Shown here in pieces: positions 49,638-57,680 of a DNA stretch of 64,000 nt. This DNA is from Corynebacterium sp. HMSC08A12 (GTDB lineage: Bacteria; Actinomycetota; Actinomycetes; Mycobacteriales; Mycobacteriaceae): the NCBI RefSeq assembly GCF_001807485.1, contig NZ_KV789189.1, positions 1 to 64,000 of the forward strand, in the 5' to 3' direction. The translations under genes and the position numbers were made by a program. A model generated the notes under the pieces. It was not told where the DNA came from and made no database searches. It saw only the letters and a program-made list of their open reading frames with translations. Within the stretch, counting starts at the first letter, position 1. Every line of letters begins with the position of its first letter.

Positions 49638-50573
49638 TTACTTACGGACGTCGCCGTCAAGGTTGGAGTCGATCTGCTCCTTGCGGACCTCTTCGGTGTG
49701 ACGCTCGGTCTCGGTGATCTGCTCCTTGTTCAGGGATACCTTCTCCACCGGGACGGTCTCCTTGTTCACAGAGACACGTTCTTCGTTCAGGGTGACAGAG
49801 GCTTCCTGACCAGCTTCGTCGATGTTGCCCTTGAGGTTAGCTGCTTCTTCCTCGGAGATCGGAGTGCGCTCGACGCGAACCTCTTCGCGGGTGACCGGAA
49901 CCTCTACGGTCTCGGTGTCGGTGACTACGTACTTGCGCAGGCGAGCCTCGCCGGTCTGCACCTTGTCCTTCTGAACATTCAGGCGCTCCTCGGAGCGGAT
50001 GATCTCGCCCTCATTGTTCACGGCAGCCTCGCGGTTGGCGGCGTCAGTGTTAGCAGCTTCGCGCTCGGTGGCACCCGCCTGGTCCGCGTTCGCACCTGCA
50101 ACGCCTGCACCAGCAACACCTGCGCCTGCAGCACCCACGCCAGCGCCAGCAGTGGTGTTACCACCGGCAGCCTCGTGGCGATCCAGGGTGGAGCGCTCCT
50201 CGCCTGCATCCTTCGCGCCTGCATCCTGGTTGCCAGCGCCCTCGCCGTAACGGGTGGTGTCCTCAACATTGTCAAGGCCGTAGTGGCGGTAGATCTCGTT
50301 CTGCTGCTCCGGGGTCAGAGCCTGGTCAGCGTCGAAGTCCGGCGCGTCCTTGACGCGGTCCTTGGCGAAAGCCAGGTTCAGGTTCTCGCCGTCGAACTTG
50401 TGGCCGCGCATCGGAACCAGGCTGGAGTTCATGCCGAACAGGCCGTGGTTAACCTCAACGAAGGTGGGCTGGCCGGACTTGTCGTCAACGAAGATTTCCT
50501 TGACGCTGCCCAGCTTGTCGCCAGCGTTGTCGTATGCGGTTGCCTTGAAAAGATCCTTGATGTCGTTGCTCAT
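49638..50573 (-). CDS. PRC-barrel and DUF2382 domain stress-type protein
   Basis: The 311-residue protein has an N-terminal PRC-barrel (about 1-75, KATAYDNAGDKLGSVKEIFVDD) and a middle alanine/glycine-rich linker with repeats of GAGVAGAG. A C-terminal DUF2382 (YsnF/AvaK) domain follows, with EERLNVQKDKVQTGEARLRK and VPVTREEVRVERTPI. Such proteins are abundant under general stress or desiccation in actinobacteria, but the mechanism is unknown. The start at 50573 (MSNDIKDLF) follows AAGGAT. It sits alone between rplM and esxT, a place where mycobacteria have no gene. Confidence 0.82.
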   Translation of the reverse strand: MSNDIKDLFKATAYDNAGDKLGSVKEIFVDDKSGQPTFVEVNHGLFGMNSSLVPMRGHKFDGENLNLAFAKDRVKDAPDFDADQALTPEQQNEIYRHYGLDNVEDTTRYGEGAGNQDAGAKDAGEERSTLDRHEAAGGNTTAGAGVGAAGAGVAGAGVAGANADQAGATEREAANTDAANREAAVNNEGEIIRSEERLNVQKDKVQTGEARLRKYVVTDTETVEVPVTREEVRVERTPISEEEAANLKGNIDEAGQEASVTLNEERVSVNKETVPVEKVSLNKEQITETERHTEEVRKEQIDSNLDGDVRK

Positions 50574-50867
50574 TTTGTTAATAAATCCTTTCACCTTGTT
50601 GGTACGCAATACGGGGGTTTGTCTTGCTTGGTGAGTACCAACAGTGGGGAATTACGTAGTGGTGTAACAACAGCAGTGGTGTAGCTGATTGTTGTCGTCT
50701 TTCCCGTACACAAAAGACGCTACGCATGGTTTTATTAACACTTCAACCAAAATGCTTTCCAATAGGCATGAAGCTAGATTTATCCACCCATTCTCCCAGG
50801 TCATTGCAAACATCACGATTGTGTCAAGTTTTCTAGCACTGCAACCCGCCCGCTTATTCCACAACGC

Positions 50868-50888
50868 GAGGCGTCAATTAAAGAAAAA
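50868..50888 (+). repeat. Dispersed GGCGTCA-A-rich motif, intergenic copy
   Basis: GGCGTCAATTAAAGAAAAA lies here. The core is followed by an A-rich stretch that also serves as the T-run of the adjacent esxT terminator on the minus strand. Confidence 0.55.
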
Positions 50889-50927
50889 TCTCAGGCTCCC
50901 CTTTTCCATTTCAAAGGGGGCCTGAGA
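50889..50927 (-). terminator. Terminator after esxT
   Basis: The stem pairs TCTCAGGC-CCCC with GGGG-GCCTGAGA, followed on the minus strand by TTTTTCTTT. It is a strong intrinsic terminator about 30 bp after the esxT stop. Confidence 0.85.
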
Positions 50928-50957
50928 ATATGACGGGAGAAGATTGTTTAGCTGGCT

Positions 50958-51239
50958 TTATGCCCAGCTATTTGCTGCATTGGTGTTGATTTCACTCATG
51001 CGATCATTTGCCTGGCGGACGGTGCGGGCGATCTGCCCCAGCACCTCGTTGATCTCCTGTGCGGAGTCATCCCACTTCTTCTGAGCAGCTTGGTAGCTGT
51101 CGGAGGCCGCGCCCTCCCACTCGCTAACCATCGGCTGCAGATCGCGCTTGAGGTCTCCCAGCAGACCGTTGATAGTGCCGTTGCCACGGTTGATGTCATC
51201 CGCAGCATTGGCGATTTGTGCAAAGTTGTACTGAATCAT
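50958..51239 (-). CDS. esxT: WXG100 ESX secretion substrate (EsxT-like)
   Basis: This is a 93-residue WXG100 protein with two helices around the turn W41-E-G43. The start IQYNFAQIANAADDI resembles mycobacterial EsxT (SYNFDAIEYS). Its genomic place beside rplM and esxU matches too. It should form a heterodimer with EsxU and be exported by the EccC ATPase. The C-terminus shows no clear Tyr-x3-Asp/Glu export signal. esxU lies 60 bp upstream on the same strand. Confidence 0.85.
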   Translation of the reverse strand: MIQYNFAQIANAADDINRGNGTINGLLGDLKRDLQPMVSEWEGAASDSYQAAQKKWDDSAQEINEVLGQIARTVRQANDRMSEINTNAANSWA

Positions 51240-51299
51240 TCCTGTCCCCTTCTGTAATGAATTCTGTAATGAATCTCTTGTGGGTCCAACGGACCCGGG

Positions 51300-51587
51300 T
51301 TAGGCGTTGAAAGCTGCCGCGTTGTCCACGTCAGTGGTATCGAAGTCGCCTGCGTTGGCGCGGATGTTGTCCGCGATGCTCTGCAGTGCCTCGTTGAGCT
51401 TCCGCGCGTTCTCGTCCCAGCGCTCCATCAGCGAGTGGAAGGAGACCTGAGCCTGCCCCTTCCAGCTGCCGGAAACGTCGTCCACAACGCCTCGCAGTCG
51501 GCTGAGCTCGCCCTGGACCTCGTCCTTCACACGGTCGACGTTGTTCGCCGCCTGGTTCATCGTGCTGACATCTGTTTTAAAGCTCAT
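51300..51587 (-). CDS. esxU: WXG100 ESX secretion substrate (EsxU-like)
   Basis: The 95-residue WXG100 protein has the turn SWKG at residues 41-44 between two helices, and a C-terminal DFDTTDVDNAAAFNA. It is the likely partner of EsxT. Gene order rplM-esxT-esxU followed by an Rv3446c-like gene and eccC equals the mycobacterial ESX-4 locus. No Tyr-x3-Asp/Glu motif is apparent. The gap of about 150 bp to the upstream gene probably holds its promoter. Confidence 0.85.
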   Translation of the reverse strand: MSFKTDVSTMNQAANNVDRVKDEVQGELSRLRGVVDDVSGSWKGQAQVSFHSLMERWDENARKLNEALQSIADNIRANAGDFDTTDVDNAAAFNA

Positions 51588-51737
51588 GCCTTAAAATCCC
51601 CCTGTTGAAAATTCTGCAATCTTTCGATCATGTCGCCGGGTATCCCCTTGAAAACCCTGTTGAAGGCGCCATCGTAAGGGTTATACTCGCCGTCCTGCGA
51701 AAAGGTTCACGGTAGTCCCCACATTTCATGCTTTCCC

Positions 51738-53084
51738 CTATTTTTCCGGACGCGCCGTCTCCACAAATTCCTGGCACACCTTTTCCCTCTGCTCATTCCA
51801 CTGCCGGTACTGGCAGCCCACTGAGATCTGATGCCCGTCCACCAGCCGCACGTGCCACAGGGTCGTCGAACTCGGATAGTTCTCCTCGTAACTCACCGGC
51901 TGGGTCGACACCACTGTCACCCCATCGTCGCTGCTGCTCACGTCGTTCAGCGCGCCGAGCATCGCCGCATCCATCTCCTCTTGTGTTTTCAGCGGCGTCT
52001 CCTTGGCCGCCACCAGCACGCGCATCCCCTCGTCGTCGCCGACGTATTCCTCCCGCGCACGAGTCGCACTACCTAAGCGCCACCCGTCCACGTTCACGCT
52101 GATCGGTATGTCCGCGCGCCGTGAACTCTGGTCGGCCGTGGTCACACCCCTCCTGCGCGGCTCGGGGAAGGGTTCGTCTGCAACGGGTTCCTCCGACTCG
52201 ACACTCGAGTCACCCTGCACGCTCGCAGTGCTCTCGGTACTTCCAGTAATTCCAGTGCTTCCTGTACTTCCCGCACCATCGGCGCTAACCGTGTTCTCTG
52301 CTGCCTGCGAGTCGAACACCGTGAACGTCGCCACCAGCCCGCCGACGATAAACAGCGCCAAGGCGGCCAACGCCGCGGGCAGCCTGCGGTTGTCTTTTCT
52401 TTCTTCCTTTCTTATTGACGCCCCCTCCTCCACCTCCTGCCACTCATCCGTTTCCTCTACGGGCTCTGCTGCCCCGCTGTCTACCTCTCCGAGGCGAACG
52501 GGTTCGGCAAGGTTAAGGTGTTGCAGCTCCTGCTGCGCCAGCGCGAGCTCGCTGGCCACCCGCAGCACCATGTCGTTATCCACCAGCCGCGCACGCACGC
52601 CCATGATCCGCAGATAGTGCACAACCTGCACTGCAAAGGAACCGGTGACGAGAACGTCTACCTCCCGCAGTCCGATGCCCCAGGGGAACAGCTCGCGAGG
52701 CTCCGGCGGGTTCACCGCCGCAGCCTCCGGGTGTTCCTGCCTTTGTTCCAGCACCTCGCTGACCATCTCAAAGAGTTCAGAGAGCCTGCCAAGGCTCAGC
52801 CCGGAACGCTGGAACTCCACGTCGTCCATTGCGTCCGCTCTACTCACGGCACCCGCGGCGCTCGCAGTGCCCGTGGCCCCCGCTGCGCTATCGGCTCCCT
52901 CGTACTGCAAGTATCCCGGCCGTTGCATCTCGGCATCGCCGGTCACCACGAACCCCGTGGCCAGATCCGTCACCGTCATGCCACTGACCAGCACACCCGA
53001 TTCCTGCAGCGCCAGCGCCTCGGCCAGCAGTCCCCGGGCTTCCCCAATCCTCTGATCTACCCTCATTTTCCCCACCCCGCTCAT
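51738..53084 (-). CDS. Type VII secretion-associated protein, Rv3446c family
   Basis: The 448-residue protein has a cytoplasmic part of about 215 residues (LSRLSELFEMVSEVLEQRQE-like helices; FAVQVVHYLRIMGVRARLVD) and a basic linker GASIRKEERKDNRRLP. A membrane helix follows (ALAALALFIVGGLVATFTVF), and the extracytoplasmic C-terminus (VNVDGWRLGSATRAREEYVG, SVGCQYRQWNEQREKVCQEF) fits the Rv3446c-type domain. The function is unknown. The linker is encoded by the dispersed motif at 52404-52426. The start is uncertain among TTG 53093, ATG 53084 and ATG 53066. Confidence 0.78.
   Translation of the reverse strand: MSGVGKMRVDQRIGEARGLLAEALALQESGVLVSGMTVTDLATGFVVTGDAEMQRPGYLQYEGADSAAGATGTASAAGAVSRADAMDDVEFQRSGLSLGRLSELFEMVSEVLEQRQEHPEAAAVNPPEPRELFPWGIGLREVDVLVTGSFAVQVVHYLRIMGVRARLVDNDMVLRVASELALAQQELQHLNLAEPVRLGEVDSGAAEPVEETDEWQEVEEGASIRKEERKDNRRLPAALAALALFIVGGLVATFTVFDSQAAENTVSADGAGSTGSTGITGSTESTASVQGDSSVESEEPVADEPFPEPRRRGVTTADQSSRRADIPISVNVDGWRLGSATRAREEYVGDDEGMRVLVAAKETPLKTQEEMDAAMLGALNDVSSSDDGVTVVSTQPVSYEENYPSSTTLWHVRLVDGHQISVGCQYRQWNEQREKVCQEFVETARPEK
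52404..52426 (+). repeat. Dispersed TTATTGACGCCCCC motif inside the Rv3446c-like gene
   Basis: CCTTTCTTATTGACGCCCCC, preceded by more pyrimidine-rich sequence (TTTTCTTTCTT), lies exactly at the codons for the basic linker before the membrane helix. Confidence 0.65.
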
Positions 53085-53119
53085 TACTCTCAATCGTTCC
53101 TAGTTACTCTCAACCGTTC

Positions 53120-56100
53120 TCAGTTCTGTTCCGCCGCTTCAGCCACGTGCACCGTCCAGGTTTCTTTGTGCACATAGGCGGCGCGCCCCTGTGGGCGTCG
53201 TACTAAACGAACCCCCGCGATCGGTCCATCCTCGCGCGGCGCAGAAAACAGCAACCACGCGCTCTGGTCGCGCATGGCCTGCGTCAACGGCTGATAGGCC
53301 GCGCGGGCGAACTGCCCCGAGCGGCGGCCAAGCACCAGGTGCAGACCAATGTCGGCGGCGTACGGCAACAGGGGAAGCAGCTGGTCGAGACCGGGATCGG
53401 CGTCCGCATCGTCGACCACCACGAATAGCTCCGGCCCGGACCACCAGGAGCGTTCCCGTAGCTGCTGCGGGGTCACGTCGCTGCCTGGAATGCGCTCCCG
53501 TAGCGTGGCAACCCAGTCGGCCAAGTCCGCGCGGAAGTCCTCCGGCACGCGGTAGCCCGCAACCCCCAGCAACCCGCGGCGCGTGTCCGTGACCAGGAAC
53601 TCCGGCGGCTCGCCGGTGTGGCTGCGGGTGTCAGCGACGGATTGCATCACGGCGCGCAGAGCGGTCGTCACACCGCTGCCCGCCTGGCCAATGGCCACCA
53701 GGTGGGGGAAAGTACCCCGATCCCAGCGGACCGGATCCAGGCGCGGGCCGCCGATAGCGAATGCCTGCGGGTCGCCCAGCTCCTTCCAACCGATGCGCTC
53801 CGGCAGCACCCGCATGGCCACCTCCGTCTCGCCGCGACGGGCGCTTTCCATCCGCACGTGCTCGACGTCCTGCGCGGTGGAATCGGCAAACTGCACGTGC
53901 TTGCCACGGGGCGATACACCCCGGCCGGGCACGTCGGGCAGGGATTTCTGCGCATCGCGGAAATGTGCGTCTAGCGGAGTCATTCGCAGTTCGATCTGGC
54001 CGGTCAGCACGTCCCGCAGCGAGGGGCGGAAGTTCCACCGCAGTGCTGTGACCACCACGTGCAGGCCGCGCTCCAGCCCGGTGGTGGCCAGGCGGATGAG
54101 GCGCTGCTCCTCCTCGCCCGTCCCACCGCTGGCCGTCCCCACCTGGTCTAGCCCATCAATGATCAGCAGGCGCTGGCCCTCCGTCTGCTCCATCTCATCG
54201 AACAGGCGCGCCAACCCATCGGGCCCCACCACTGCCGCCACCTGCGGCAAACGCGCGAGATCCCGCAGGCCGCCGCCCGGGTCGAAGATGTACACGGGCC
54301 AGCCCGGCGAGCTGAGAACCCACCCCAACACCAGGCTGCGTACGGCCGTGGTCTTGCCCGTGCGCGGCTGACCGACGATCGCCCAATGCTTGCGGCGCAG
54401 GTCCACGTCCATCGGTACCTGCAGCCCCTCGAAGGGCAGGTCCTCCAGGCCGATGCGGGCCACGCCCGGCGCGCGGGGCTCCATGACCTCACTGGCGGGC
54501 AGGTCTTCCGGCAGCGGCGGCAGCCACACCGGGTTCTTATTCGGCCCCTCCAGCCGGTCGATCACCATCTGCATGGTGGTGGTCTCCGCCTCCACGGTGG
54601 AACCCAGCACCCGCACCAGCCGCTGGTCGCGGGGCAATTCCGGGCCGGAAACATAAGCCGAGTGGAAGCGCACCTTGTCCCCGGCGGAAAGGATCGCCGC
54701 GCCTGGGGTGGCGGGCAGCTCGTAGGCCTCGGTGGTGCCGATCAGCGCGCGGGATTCGGAAGCAGAGAACGTGCGCAGGGCAATGCGGTAGCTCAGGTGG
54801 GATTCCAGGCCGCGTAGGCGTCCCTCCTCCAGGCGCTGGGTGGCCAGCAGCAGGTGCATTCGCAGGCTGCGGCCCAGCCGACCGATCGCGGCGAACACCT
54901 CAGCGAACTCGGGCCGGGCGTGCAGCAACTCGGAGAACTCGTCCACCACGATAAACAGCGCCGGCATCTGGCCCGGGTAGGCGCGGTTGTATTCCGCCGC
55001 CGTAGTCAGGCCTGCGGCGCGGAGCTTTTCTTGACGCCGATGCATCTCCCCCAGCAAACTATCCTGCATTCGGTCGACCAGCCCCGCCTCCTCAGCCAGG
55101 TTGGTGATCAGCGCGGACGTGTGGGGCAGCCGATCCATTCCCAGGAAGCTGGCTCCACCCTTGAAGTCCACGAGCACGAAATTCAGCTCCTCCGGGCTGT
55201 GCTGGTGGGCGAAGCTAATCACTACGCTTTTCAACAGTTCCGACTTGCCGCTACCTGTCGCACCCACGCACAGGCCATGCGGGCCAATGCCTCCCAGGGC
55301 GGATTCCTTGATGTCCAGGTACACCGGCGCGCCAGAAAAGCCGATGGGTGCGCGCAAGTCCCCGCCCGGCAGTTCCAACAGTGACGTGCTGGATTTCACG
55401 GTGGACCTGGCGCGGCAGATCTGCGCCAGTTCCACCTCGCTGAGCTGGTCGGCCACTCCGAAGGGCACCCAGCCGTCGACGGTCCAGGCGCTTAGCAGGC
55501 ACCCGCCGGCGGCATCGTCCACCTGCAGCAACAGGCCGTGACCTTTGGCGTTTTCCACCCACTCCTCGCTCGGGTCGGTAACCACCGCGCCGGCAACCAC
55601 GGGGCTCTCGCCCGTGCAGAAGTGCACCTTGCGCGGCCCGTCGTGCGGCAGCCACTCCTCGAAAGGCCCGGTGATTCCGATGATGTCCGGGTCTTGCATC
55701 GCCAGTTGCGCCTGCATGGCGCGTGCCAGGCCAGCAGCCCCGTCGCCGAGCAGCACGATGCAGTGAAAGCTCGCCAGCTCCACGGACACCGGCGCTTCGA
55801 TGGTGGCGTAGCGCAACGCGACCTCCCGCAGGCTCATAGCGCTGACCGGCTCCAGGTCCTCCGGCGGGGCGTTCACCGGCACCTCCAGTGGATCGTCCGG
55901 GGTCTGCACCGCGGTGCCGATGCGCACCACGCCCGGCTCGGCGGTTACGTCGGTGCCTGTGCGCACGTGCGTCCACAGTGCTTGCGGGTGCGGGTGAGCT
56001 GCCAGCATGCCCTGTAGCTGCTCGTCGTGGCTGCGCTGCACGCTGTCCTTCAGCGCGTCGATATGCCGGTGGAACGAGCGCCGCGTCTCGTCCACATTCG

Positions 56101-56296
56101 CCCCCGGCTGGAACATCATCGCCATGCTGCCCAGCATCATCAGCGGAAAGATGAAGCTGATCGGGTTGCGTCCAGAACCGGAAAGCACCATGGCGGCGAC
56201 CATGCCCACCACCGCAACCAGCATGACGGCAGGCAACAGCAGCCTGATGAACGGTTGTTTGTCTTTCGGCAGCGTCGGCGGCGCCTGTGTTTGCAT
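53120..56296 (-). CDS. eccC: Type VII secretion ATPase EccC (ESX-4)
   Basis: This FtsK/SpoIIIE-type motor recognises WXG100 substrates and powers export. The 1058-residue single-chain protein has two membrane helices near 20-60 and three ATPase modules. P-loops are GATGSGKSE near 347, GQPRTGKTT near 640 and GQAGSGVTT near 872. The third lacks the lysine, so it is probably a regulatory or substrate-binding module. Walker B-type strands include ALFIVVDEFSELL, LLIIDGLDQV and LFVVVDDADADP. Divergent from eccD across 232 bp. Confidence 0.93.
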   Translation of the reverse strand: MQTQAPPTLPKDKQPFIRLLLPAVMLVAVVGMVAAMVLSGSGRNPISFIFPLMMLGSMAMMFQPGANVDETRRSFHRHIDALKDSVQRSHDEQLQGMLAAHPHPQALWTHVRTGTDVTAEPGVVRIGTAVQTPDDPLEVPVNAPPEDLEPVSAMSLREVALRYATIEAPVSVELASFHCIVLLGDGAAGLARAMQAQLAMQDPDIIGITGPFEEWLPHDGPRKVHFCTGESPVVAGAVVTDPSEEWVENAKGHGLLLQVDDAAGGCLLSAWTVDGWVPFGVADQLSEVELAQICRARSTVKSSTSLLELPGGDLRAPIGFSGAPVYLDIKESALGGIGPHGLCVGATGSGKSELLKSVVISFAHQHSPEELNFVLVDFKGGASFLGMDRLPHTSALITNLAEEAGLVDRMQDSLLGEMHRRQEKLRAAGLTTAAEYNRAYPGQMPALFIVVDEFSELLHARPEFAEVFAAIGRLGRSLRMHLLLATQRLEEGRLRGLESHLSYRIALRTFSASESRALIGTTEAYELPATPGAAILSAGDKVRFHSAYVSGPELPRDQRLVRVLGSTVEAETTTMQMVIDRLEGPNKNPVWLPPLPEDLPASEVMEPRAPGVARIGLEDLPFEGLQVPMDVDLRRKHWAIVGQPRTGKTTAVRSLVLGWVLSSPGWPVYIFDPGGGLRDLARLPQVAAVVGPDGLARLFDEMEQTEGQRLLIIDGLDQVGTASGGTGEEEQRLIRLATTGLERGLHVVVTALRWNFRPSLRDVLTGQIELRMTPLDAHFRDAQKSLPDVPGRGVSPRGKHVQFADSTAQDVEHVRMESARRGETEVAMRVLPERIGWKELGDPQAFAIGGPRLDPVRWDRGTFPHLVAIGQAGSGVTTALRAVMQSVADTRSHTGEPPEFLVTDTRRGLLGVAGYRVPEDFRADLADWVATLRERIPGSDVTPQQLRERSWWSGPELFVVVDDADADPGLDQLLPLLPYAADIGLHLVLGRRSGQFARAAYQPLTQAMRDQSAWLLFSAPREDGPIAGVRLVRRPQGRAAYVHKETWTVHVAEAAEQN

Positions 56297-56528
56297 GGTG
56301 AAAAATCCCCCGGTTACCTGCTAGTCCCCAATCAATCCCCATCCAACCCCCTGGATGTGGTTTTTGATTCTAAACCTTCCCCGGACAACCCGCAGGGCAA
56401 GCGAGCTCGCCTCGCCTGGGTTACTATCTGTGCCGTGTAATAAACACCGGCGGGGTCCAAAGGGGGGATCCTCGCTGCAGATTCAATCGGGCACGGCCTA
56501 AACGTGCACCACCAGGGGGATTTTTACT
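56297..56528. other. Divergent promoter region of eccC and eccD
   Basis: This 232-bp gap lies between two divergent ESX-4 genes and must hold both promoters. I see no strong palindrome or repeat and no coding frame. Confidence 0.5.
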
Positions 56529-57680
56529 GTGCTAGCTCTCAGCATTTCCGTGCCTGCGAAGGGCACCACTATCAACGCTGCAATCGCCGACCATGTGCCT
56601 GTCGCGGAGCTCATACCGCACCTTGTGGATGCGGAGCCGGGGGAACACTGGATCCTCCACCGGGCGGTTGGGCAGGTTCAGCCCCAGCACACTCTGGCGG
56701 AGGCTGGGGTGCGCCCCGGAGAGTCGCTGACCTTGCAGATCGCCACCGTTCCCGCCCCGCCGGCCGAGGCTGTCGAGGAGCTCTCCGGCCCTATCCCCGC
56801 CAGCCCTGCTGCCTGGATCGCCGCGGCCATCGTTGCGCTGTTCAGCCTTCAAGCCACTCCCGCGTGGCACCCTTTGGATAATCAGCTGGTTGGAGCTGGG
56901 GGCGTCCTTAACCTCAACCATTCGGCAGATACCGCAACGATCGTGGCAACCGCAGTGGCGGCACTGGCTACGGCGGCGGCTTCGCTGCACCACCGCAACT
57001 TCACCTACCTGGCCGCGATCCTCGGCTTCGGGCTGGGCCTGCACGTGAATGTGCTGTGCGCGTGCTTTGTGGCGGCCCTCATGGTGTGGCGCAGCGGCCC
57101 GGCGCGGATCGTGACGGCCACATGGGTGGTGTTCGCGGCGATGAACTTCTGGCCGGGGGTTACGCTGCTGCTGGCGATGTTCGCGCTGGCTTATTCGGGG
57201 CAGATTGCGATCGGACTGGCGGGTATCAAGTTGCCGAAGGTGCCCGCGACTGGCGTGTTTACTCAGCCGACGACCACCCGTGCGGGCCAGGTGGTGGAGG
57301 TGCATTCCGCCCTGGTGGTGGCAATCGTGGCGGTGCTGGGTGCGTGCGTGTACCAGCTGGCGCCGTGGGGTGAGCCGCTGAGCCTGTGGCGTGCGGCGCT
57401 GCTGGTGCTGGTGGCCGTGCTGGGAGTGAGCGCGCGCAGCACCCGGCCGGTGCATTCGGTGGCGCTGGCGGTGCTTTCCGCGGCGACGATTCTGTGGTTG
57501 GCGCTGCACGAACCCTGGGGTGCGGTGTGCCTGGTGCTGGTTGGTCTGCCGGCGGTGCGCGTGCAGTCGCCGATGCTGGGGCGGGTGATCGACATGGTGG
57601 AGGCCGTTGCGTTCTGTCTGGCCATCCCCCTGGCGCTGCAGACCACAGGGATCTTCGAGGCGATTCGGGGCATCGGCTGA
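56529..57680 (+). CDS. eccD: Type VII secretion membrane channel protein EccD (ESX-4)
   Basis: EccD is the multi-pass core of the ESX membrane complex. The 383-residue protein has an N-terminal ubiquitin-like domain (about 1-80, GTTINAAIADHVPVAELIPHL, HTLAEAGVRPGESLTL) followed by about ten or eleven membrane helices. It is shorter than typical EccD (about 450-500 residues), mainly in loops. The start is GTG. mycP begins within its stop codon (TGATG), so the two are coupled. Confidence 0.85.
   Translation: MLALSISVPAKGTTINAAIADHVPVAELIPHLVDAEPGEHWILHRAVGQVQPQHTLAEAGVRPGESLTLQIATVPAPPAEAVEELSGPIPASPAAWIAAAIVALFSLQATPAWHPLDNQLVGAGGVLNLNHSADTATIVATAVAALATAAASLHHRNFTYLAAILGFGLGLHVNVLCACFVAALMVWRSGPARIVTATWVVFAAMNFWPGVTLLLAMFALAYSGQIAIGLAGIKLPKVPATGVFTQPTTTRAGQVVEVHSALVVAIVAVLGACVYQLAPWGEPLSLWRAALLVLVAVLGVSARSTRPVHSVALAVLSAATILWLALHEPWGAVCLVLVGLPAVRVQSPMLGRVIDMVEAVAFCLAIPLALQTTGIFEAIRGIG

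Larger units (their letters stand above)
50574..50957. other. Gene-free region between esxT and the PRC/DUF2382 gene
   Basis: This 384-bp gap is AT-richer than its surroundings. It holds the PRC gene promoter region, a copy of the dispersed motif (GGCGTCAATTAAAGAAAAA at 50870) and a strong terminator. I see no coding frame with family resemblance. Confidence 0.65.
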
